DNA of 64,000 bases from Linum tenue (Eukaryota; Streptophyta; Magnoliopsida; Malpighiales; Linaceae). Made by a program: the position numbers and the translations under genes. The stretch is taken from contig CAMGYJ010000006.1 of NCBI GenBank assembly GCA_946122785.1, positions 558,001 through 622,000 of the forward strand, read 5' to 3'. This document shows, one piece after another, positions 57,460 through 64,000 of the stretch; within the stretch, counting starts at the first letter, position 1; each line of letters begins with the position of its first letter. Under the pieces are notes generated by a model, which worked only from the letters and a program-made list of their open reading frames with translations, was not told where the DNA came from and ran no database searches.

Positions 57460-57851
57460 ATGCCGAGCAGCTGCGCGATGTTCTGCGAGATCCTGATCGC
57501 GATCCTGCTGCCTCCGTTGGGAGTCTGCCTCAGGCATGGCTGCTGCACCGTAAGTTTTTCTTTCTTTCTCCGATTCTTCGTTTTTGTCGAATACTCTCAG
57601 GAGCCAAACAGAGATTATTTTCCTTTCCTTTTCCTCCTCGCCAAACAGATCTAGGAGAGTCGGTTTGTAATTGAGATGGTGTTCTCGCGTTTGGTGGTGT
57701 CAATTTGCAGGTGGAGTTCTGCATCTGCGTGCTGCTGACGATTCTCGGCTACCTGCCGGGGATCATCTACGCGCTGTACGCGATTGTGTTCATCGATCGG
57801 GAGGAGTTCTTTGACGAGGCCAGGCGCCCTCTCTACTCCTCTTACTACTGA
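57460..57851 (+). CDS. RCI2/PMP3 low-temperature and salt responsive membrane protein, copy 1
   Basis: Small plasma-membrane proteolipid (UPF0057/Pmp3) that affects ion balance and membrane potential under cold and salt. Two exons: 57460-57549 and 57711-57851, total 76 residues. Two hydrophobic helices (about 9-29 and 35-56) are joined by a Cys-rich loop HGCCT. The family signature LLPPLGVCLRHGC and ILGYLPGIIYALYAI is complete. The tail REEFFDEARRPLYSSYY makes this the longer, C-terminally extended type. The intron lies between HGCCT and VEF, the same place as in copy 2 at 59462. Confidence 0.94.
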
Positions 57852-59461
57852 TTGAAGTGATGGTAGCTGACTTCTTTGTTTAAACAGTGATTGAACTGAG
57901 CTGAATCGTTGCTGTTTCGATGTTTGTATTTCGATTTCCTGTTGTAGACTCCTTATGAGGAATTGCTGTTAATGAAGCTCAGTTAGTTTAATCTGCTTGA
58001 ATCTGTGCTTGGGAAGAAGAATTGGCCTGGCTGTGTTCTTGAATTGGTTTGTTCTGCCTTTTCATACTACTTTCATGGATGGTGCAGAGTAGTTTCAGAC
58101 TGATGCTTAGAACTTGTGATTCTGATTCCGATTTCGGGGGGTGTTTGAAAGATGCATCTATGCTTACTTGAGTTTGCAGAAGTGCGATTGTTACTTGTTT
58201 TAGGTGATTATATCCACTTGAAGTAGCCGGATTTTGACCCTTTTCAAGCTATGCGTTTCTTCTATTGATGAGATGCTTTGATGAGGCATTGTGTGCCAAG
58301 TTCTTGTAGAGGAGAAGCGCAGGTTGGTTGCGGGGGGGACGATGATGCTTAGGTCAAGTATGGAGTTTTAGGTAAGATGTACTGTTTCAATGGAGTAACA
58401 GGAAGACTACTGGTATGCTGAGAGTGTTTGTGTTCCTTTTCCATGCTTGCTTGTTTGTCTGCCCTTCACTTGGCAACTCAAACTGTAAATCTGCATTCTC
58501 AGTTCGCGTTATTTTCGTATCCTGATTTTGTTTGTTCGTTTTAATTCGATCGAACAACGAGGGCCTCATCCTCGCACGGTTCAACTTGCTGGATCCTACT
58601 ACACATCTCTATTTGTTCCTGCATTTGCAATCTCATTTCTTCAGCACTTGGTTTTACTACTTCCCTTGTGGTTTATGTTGAGCTCGTCTTCTTTCCTCCA
58701 TTCTCCTAAGCTAAAGGAAAGAGGCATTGGAGGATACCCCTTACCCCAAAGGGTATCCGTAGCCAAGGTAGACTTTGGCAATGACAAGGAGGACTTTAGA
58801 GGATTTTGTCATACCACCTTTGGATCCGAAATAAGTGAACCCTCATTGTTACGACGAATAGCGGAACTCGAAGCACATGTGTTTTGAGTGCACCATTGAA
58901 CTACAAAGTCTAGCCTCCTCTTGAAACCAGACGACGAACGATTCGCATAAGAGCTAGCACTACATCACTAGACTTTATCAAATTTTTTTTGCTCGACGAG
59001 ATCAATATGCCCACAACACAAACTTACTGGATGAGAACGGAATGAAGAAAATATTAGTGAGAACATACCATTGTTTATGAGTTCAATCACTTTAACTACG
59101 GTTTTCGAGATTTCCTCCTTTATGTGGTGAGAAAATTGATATCATTAGTACACGAGTAAAGTGATTGTGCTCTGTGACAACATCATTAGTTCAACTAAAG
59201 TTCTGTTAAACTATGTTGAAGCACCTTTATGTGGTGAGAAAATTGTTAAGTGACTAAATTGTTACAACCTTTTCAGTTGGGTGACAACTTACACATTTAA
59301 TCCGGATAGAGAGGAAAGGACTTCCCCAGAATGGCAGAATCTACAGTTCGCTTCCCGGCATATAATAGGAAAGCAGCAGAATCGGGTATAAAGAAAAAAG
59401 AGCAAGCTATCTATCTGCTTCCCAGGATATCGGAGCCGGAAGAAGAAGAAGGAAGAACAAA
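57852..59461. other. Spacer between RCI2 copies
   Basis: 3' untranslated region of copy 1, then AT-rich DNA. CTTTATGTGGTGAGAAAATTG occurs twice (59118 and 59223). TATAATA at about 59360 is a possible TATA box for copy 2. An open frame at 58528-58887 has no recognised domain. Confidence 0.4.
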
Positions 59462-59903
59462 ATGCCGAGCTGCTGTGCGATCTTCTGCGAGATCCTGATC
59501 GCGATCTTGCTCCCTCCTCTTGGAGTTTGCCTCAGGCATGGCTGCTGCACCGTAAGTTCCCCCCTCCTACTCCTTCGATTCATCGAATCCGTTGACTCTT
59601 TTTCCCCTCTACTTTCTTTGATGCGAATTCAACAGAGAGCTAGAGCTAAAAACAGTTTCTTTTTCATCCCCTGTTTCTTGGGTGCCAAACAGATCTAGAA
59701 AAGTCTCTCTCTTTTTTGCTTGAACTCTGCCAATCGGACTCTGAATTTGCTTGTTGCAGGTGGAGTTCGGGATCTGCGTGATACTGACGATTCTGGGTTA
59801 CCTCCCGGGGATAATCTACGCCCTTTACGCGATCGTGTTCGTGGATCGCGAAGAGTTCTTCGACGAGGCCAGGCGCCCTCTGTATTCCGCCTCGTACTAC
59901 TAG
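59462..59903 (+). CDS. RCI2/PMP3 low-temperature and salt responsive membrane protein, copy 2
   Basis: Tandem paralogue of the gene at 57460, same strand and intron position. Exons 59462-59551 and 59760-59903, 77 residues. Exon 1 differs from copy 1 by only two residues (MPSCCAIF for MPSSCAMF). Exon 2 has VEFGICVILTILGYLPG and ends in PLYSASYY. Both signature boxes and both membrane helices are intact. Leaders and introns are more diverged than the exons, which suggests purifying selection on both copies. Probably a stress-responsive plasma-membrane protein like its neighbour. Confidence 0.94.
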
Positions 59904-62289
59904 CTATGACTTTATGTAAACTGAATCGCTCTTTGTATTCTGGGTTTTTAGCAGTACTCTGTTTCTGACTGAGCTGGATGAATGCTTCGATTAAGTTCTG
60001 GGTCGGTTGAATCTACGGAGGAATGGGCTTAGAGCGATTGTTCTGTAATTGCTTTGTCATAGAGTAGTGATGGCTGCACGGTGACCGTGGATTTTGGTTC
60101 TGTATCTTTCAATTAGCACCACCAACTCCAAGGACTATTGGGGATTGGTGGGGTGATTCGGTTCGGTTTTGAATCGGACAATAACATGGAAGGGAATGCA
60201 AAGGTTATTAAAAAAAAGGCATATGATTTGGTTAGATTTGGATTCGATCTATTCGTTCTGTTTGGAAAAGAGTTTGACATGAATTCTAGCGGATTCTGAT
60301 TTACTAGAAATTAATGATCTATCACGATTTTGTTTGTTGATGGTCGATGATGTAGCTTGAATTTGTTTGTCTATGAAAGAAGTATTCAAGTTGAGTTTGA
60401 ATTACCTAAGACTTGTTATGATTGTGTATTCGAGTATAAGACAACATGAAGTGAAAACAAATTTTGTTATGAAAACTATTTTGAATAGTAACACCAACAA
60501 CAATCATTTCGTATGTAATTCGTTTCGATTTGAATTGATGTTGAATCTCGTTATAGAAAAACAAGGTAATTGAATTTATGCTCTATTCCTTGTATACCTT
60601 TCTCTAATTTCTGATTTGGTTCATTCACCAATCCGATCGGACATGGAGTGAAACCGGTTCGACCATATCCAACCGTTTTGGCAAGCCTACCAACCGTCTC
60701 CATATATTCTTTCTTTTTTGCCTCCACTCCTCCACGACGAGGAATGGGGAAAGAGGGAAACCCTAGCGCTCCTTTAGGGATCGAAAGTGTAACGGCCCAA
60801 TATAAAAACAGAGTCTTCCCACACTGCCGCCATTGAAATCAAACTGACCCCTCTCTCATAAATCTCTGATATATGCGTCGTTCTTCAATCGATGGCGTCT
60901 AAAGCTTTTACACAATTTAGATCGCAGTGCTTTCTTGTTTCAATTTGTTTTACAGTTTGCGAACTTTGATAGATTATTATTTGCCCAATGATGGAAAACA
61001 AACACATTGATCGGCTGCCGATGGTAGAACTTTCTTTCTGTCCATCGCTAGCCTTCACCTACCACCGCGGCATCCACCTCCTCATCTTCCGCGACTGCCG
61101 TGGTGGTGCGTGAAGGCTGGCTAATGGATGCCGCCGGCGCTGGATGATTCTATGCTATGAGATCTGAGGGCTTTTTTCAATCTGCTATTTCATCTTTTGT
61201 TGAAAAGAAGACAACTTTATCCCTCTTCTGCGGGTTTTTTTTGCTCATCTTTGAGTGTAATCGTCATTAGATTTCGTTGGTTTGACTTTCTGGTTGGATT
61301 TTTTGGCGATTGTGAGCTGAAAGTTTCAGTCTTTATGGTGTTTTGACTATAGGGTTGTGATTGGATTTGCCCGATGATGAAAGGTCTTGTTGATTTGAGC
61401 TCTTCCATTCTCAGAATCTTCTTCATCTCTCTCTCTATTCTCCATTGTTGTTGTTGCTGTTGCCATGGTAATTGATGCTATATGGAACTTCTGGCTACTG
61501 CTACTGCTGCTCTTACTATTTGCTGGTAGTGGTAGGGACATTGTTGTTTCCCCTTTTGCTTCCCGTGACTTGATAGAAGATGAGTGCCATCTATGAATTC
61601 TCATACGATGGCGAATCTGAGGGCGTAGAATACAGTTTATTCTTATTGAAATTGGTCCAACTATTGTGGTGATTGCAGGCTGTGATGAAGCATAATGGTA
61701 AGAACTAAAGAGTGCCTTCACGCAAGCTCTTATTTGTTATCAGTCTCTTGATATACTTTCAGGTGAGCTCCATGAATGGTCAGTCTCATAGAACAGCACC
61801 TTGAAAGGTCTCCATGGCTTCAGCCTGCAAGCAAGTTGTCAACTTCACAGTTCGATCTGCATTTCTTGGCAGAGATGCCTTGTCCCTTCAATGGAATCTA
61901 CTTTCCTTAGATAGTATTGGATTTCCCCATTCAAAGTCTTTGCCATTGAAATGGAGGCTTACCAGCAGTAGGTTGTGTGATTGACAGGATTGTTGCGATC
62001 GTTTATCTAATGTATTGGTAATGCATACCACTCTGCAGTTGTAATAGAAAAGAACAGAAGGAAAAATGGCGAGAACAACAGGGAAGATCTTCAAATTCTT
62101 ATGTTTTGACGTTCCTCTTAAGGGCTGTGATTTGCTCTGCTGTCCGTCTTTTCTATGATGAATTTTGATGACAACATTGAACATACCGCTACTCGGTTCT
62201 TTTTCTTGAGAACTTGTATGAATACAATGTGCTTGATATTGGACGTTCTTGAAATTAGAACACAAGAAATTTTCGGTTATGGAACACTC
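59904..62289. other. Gene-poor region with an inverted repeat
   Basis: No protein gene recognised. The interval begins with the 3' region of RCI2 copy 2 and contains a GC-rich hairpin at 61041-61127 (separate entry). Open frames on both strands (for example minus 61347-61721 and 61888-62298) are Ser-rich or low-complexity and lack known domains. A long non-coding transcript cannot be excluded. Confidence 0.35.
61041..61127. repeat. Inverted repeat capable of forming a hairpin
   Basis: The arm 61041-61071 (TCCATCGCTAGCCTTCACCT...GCGGC) pairs with 61097-61127 (GCCGTGGTGGTGCGTGAAGG...ATGGA) over about 31 bases with a few mismatches. The loop is about 25 bases. Confidence 0.7.
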
Positions 62290-62303
62290 GAATATCATGT
62301 GTT

Positions 62304-63207
62304 CTCCTAACTCGATGTGGAACCTGGATATCCCTCCAAAGCTTAAGTTCTTCGTTTGGAGGTGTGCTAAGAACCGGCTTGCAACAGAAGAGAAACTCTT
62401 TCAAAGGAAGTGCTCTCCTAACTCGACATGTCAAGTGTGCCAATGCCCCCATTGAGTCTCTTTTAAAGGATGTTATCCACGCAAGAGCCATGTCCCATGT
62501 TATATTCCTCTGCTGGAATATTTGGAAAGCAAGAAATGAGTGTGTGTTCAAGAATCGGATTCCTTGGCATCCGAATGTGATTATGAGAACATACAAGGAA
62601 CTTACTGAATGGACGACCTGTCCGAGGATGCCCCTCCTTTGCTCTCCTTCTCCTCAGCTCAGGGGAGCCCTCTCACTCACTTCTCCACCGCCAAGCAATC
62701 ATAATTTTGTGATTCACTGTGATGGGTCGTTTTTAGACGACTCCCAGCCGGCGGCATATGGTGTTGTTGTCATTAACCATCATGGGCAAGTGTGTGACGG
62801 GCGAGCTGACACCCTCCTTTGTTCCACCCCGTTCGAAGCCGAAACAAAAGCTCTTTTGGAAGGTCTCAAATTAGCTCAAGAATATGGCACAGAATGTGTT
62901 GTCCAGTCTGACTGCCAGACGTTAGTCAATGCTCTTAATCAAGATTCTAGAAGTTGGCCATGGCGAGGAGCAGCATGGATTGGAACCATGGTTTCAATCC
63001 TGAGAGCCAACCCTCAAATCAAGGTCAAGGCGGTTGCGCGTAAATTTAATGTCAGAGCAGATTGGGTTGCGCGATCACTTGCTAGATCTTCTCTCCCAGA
63101 TAACTGGATTAGTGTTCTTGATCTAATTTCTGATTTCCTTTGAAGCCTGTAACCTCTGTTTTCGTATTGATGATGGAATAAAAGTTGAACCTTATTGTCA
63201 AAAAAAA
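62304..63207 (+). mobile_element. 5'-truncated LINE (L1-type) with 14-bp target duplication
   Basis: The segment ends in a poly-A run (63200-63207) preceded by an AATAAA-like GGAATAAAAG. It is flanked by an exact 14-base duplication GAATATCATGTGTT (62290-62303 and 63208-63221). A target duplication of that length plus a 3' poly-A is the mark of target-primed LINE insertion. It contains only the 3' end of the element: a zinc-binding reverse-transcriptase tail and an RNase H domain. The reverse transcriptase core is absent. Confidence 0.92.
62312..63143 (+). pseudogene. LINE ORF2 remnant: zf-RVT plus RNase H domain
   Basis: One frame opens MWNLDIPPKLKFFVWRCAKNRL, typical of the zinc-binding domain after plant LINE reverse transcriptase, and stops soon after CQVCQ. 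The following frame (to 63143) carries the linker ICWxIWKARN-like LCWNIWKARNECVF and a complete-looking RNase H domain: HCDGSF, FEAETKALLEGLKLA, VVQSDCQTLV and VRADWVA supply the D-E-D-D catalytic residues. The frame change between the two parts indicates a small deletion. It could not retrotranspose alone. Confidence 0.85.
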
Positions 63208-63221
63208 GAATATCATGTGTT

Positions 63222-64000
63222 TGCATCAAGACCCTTGTCACAATATCTCTGAGAGTGAATCCGAGACAATTACAAAAAAAATGTCATTCAAGTGATTTTG
63301 TATATCTATTCTCATTCAATAGTCGAGTTGGTTTTTGAGATGGGAGTTGTGAAGTGATAAGGTGACCGGGCCAGGCCATTCATGCACTTGTTTTCTGGCT
63401 CTTGGTGAAGTCGACAAGTGAGGTAAGGAAACAGTTGTGAAATGACACTTCTCCTAATGATTCCACGCACATACTTGCACGGGATTCGAGTGGTAAATTA
63501 AAACCATGCATTTAACGGTGTAAATTTTACCTTACATAATCTGGTTGAATTCGGACCGCTATCAATCTTTCCATGTGATTCTTTAATGTCGCATGTCCTT
63601 CTTTGATGATGTAGGTAAGATACAACATCTCTCATTAATGTTTGCAACCTACCTTTAGTCACCAATTCACCATCCCCATTGGTCCCTTATATTACCTTAT
63701 ATGATCTACCCTTGATCCCATTCCAGTTTTGGACCAGCAGTAGCATCTTCCTATGTGTGTAATTATTATGTGCAATTATTATGTGCATAATACGAGGATA
63801 ATGCATCCACCTATTGCTTTCTATTGTCACTTTACACCTAATTGTAGTGTTGTTTTTGCACCTTGCTTCTCACCCCAAAAAAAATGGCTCTATTTGGTCA
63901 AAAAATCATGGTCGGTAACATCATCTTGGCACTTGATCGAGGTAGATTAATAGAAGGAAAGGATAAGACAGAATTAGGGCATTTAGATAGAAGAATGGAA
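63222..64000. other. Right end of the window
   Basis: AT-rich DNA with no gene, repeat ends or RNA gene that I can recognise. Confidence 0.4.

Noticed and set aside
62249..62455. Open frame starting before the LINE
   Set aside because: It crosses the insertion border and target duplication, so its first residues are host DNA fused by chance.

Overview
The window is nuclear DNA of a flowering plant, most likely a core eudicot. Genes are split by short introns with GT-AG (and a few unusual) borders, intergenic DNA is AT-rich, and the gene families are plant-specific (WRKY group I, CYP71, APO, STIC2, early nodulin-like, RCI2). I could not name the species. All exon borders below were derived by reading splice sites and checking that the frames join.

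Layout. 0-3.5 kb: a CYP71-type P450 (minus), a decayed P450 fragment and a W-box-rich promoter. 3.5-14.8 kb: WRKY32 (plus), a DNA-3-methyladenine glycosylase I (minus) and a PSMD9/Nas2 proteasome chaperone gene (minus) whose first exon carries a hAT insertion. 15.1-26 kb, all plus: chloroplast leucine aminopeptidase, an EEP-fold protein with a U12 AT-AC intron, and a TMN7-like Golgi nonaspanin. 26.4-29.1 kb: two tandem fasciclin-like genes. 30-41.3 kb, all minus: group II CNGC channel, plastid LPAT1 and APO1. 43-49.3 kb, minus: a 72-residue membrane protein, an early nodulin-like protein and STIC2. 53.8-59.9 kb: a plant protein with tandem DLN repeats (plus), a U1-type zinc-finger protein (minus) and two tandem RCI2/PMP3 genes (plus). 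60-64 kb: no host gene recognised; a truncated LINE lies there.

Most host genes are housekeeping or chloroplast-support genes. From memory, the order CNGC - LPAT1 - ENODL - STIC2 - RCI2 together with EEP - LAP - WRKY32 resembles Arabidopsis chromosome 4 around At4g30560-At4g30935, with partial copies on chromosomes 2 and 5. This should be confirmed by a search.

The accessory interest lies in mobile DNA. Clean target-site duplications define a Mutator-like element carrying an AP2/ERF gene (50433-51863), a hAT element interrupting the PSMD9 exon (14223-14684), two further hAT elements (44241-45017, 52067-52451), a second Mutator-like element (41949-42686), two Harbinger/Tourist-like MITEs (8034-8564, 39191-39571) and a 5'-truncated LINE with a 14-bp duplication (62304-63207). 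No tRNA, rRNA, CRISPR or confident miRNA gene was seen.
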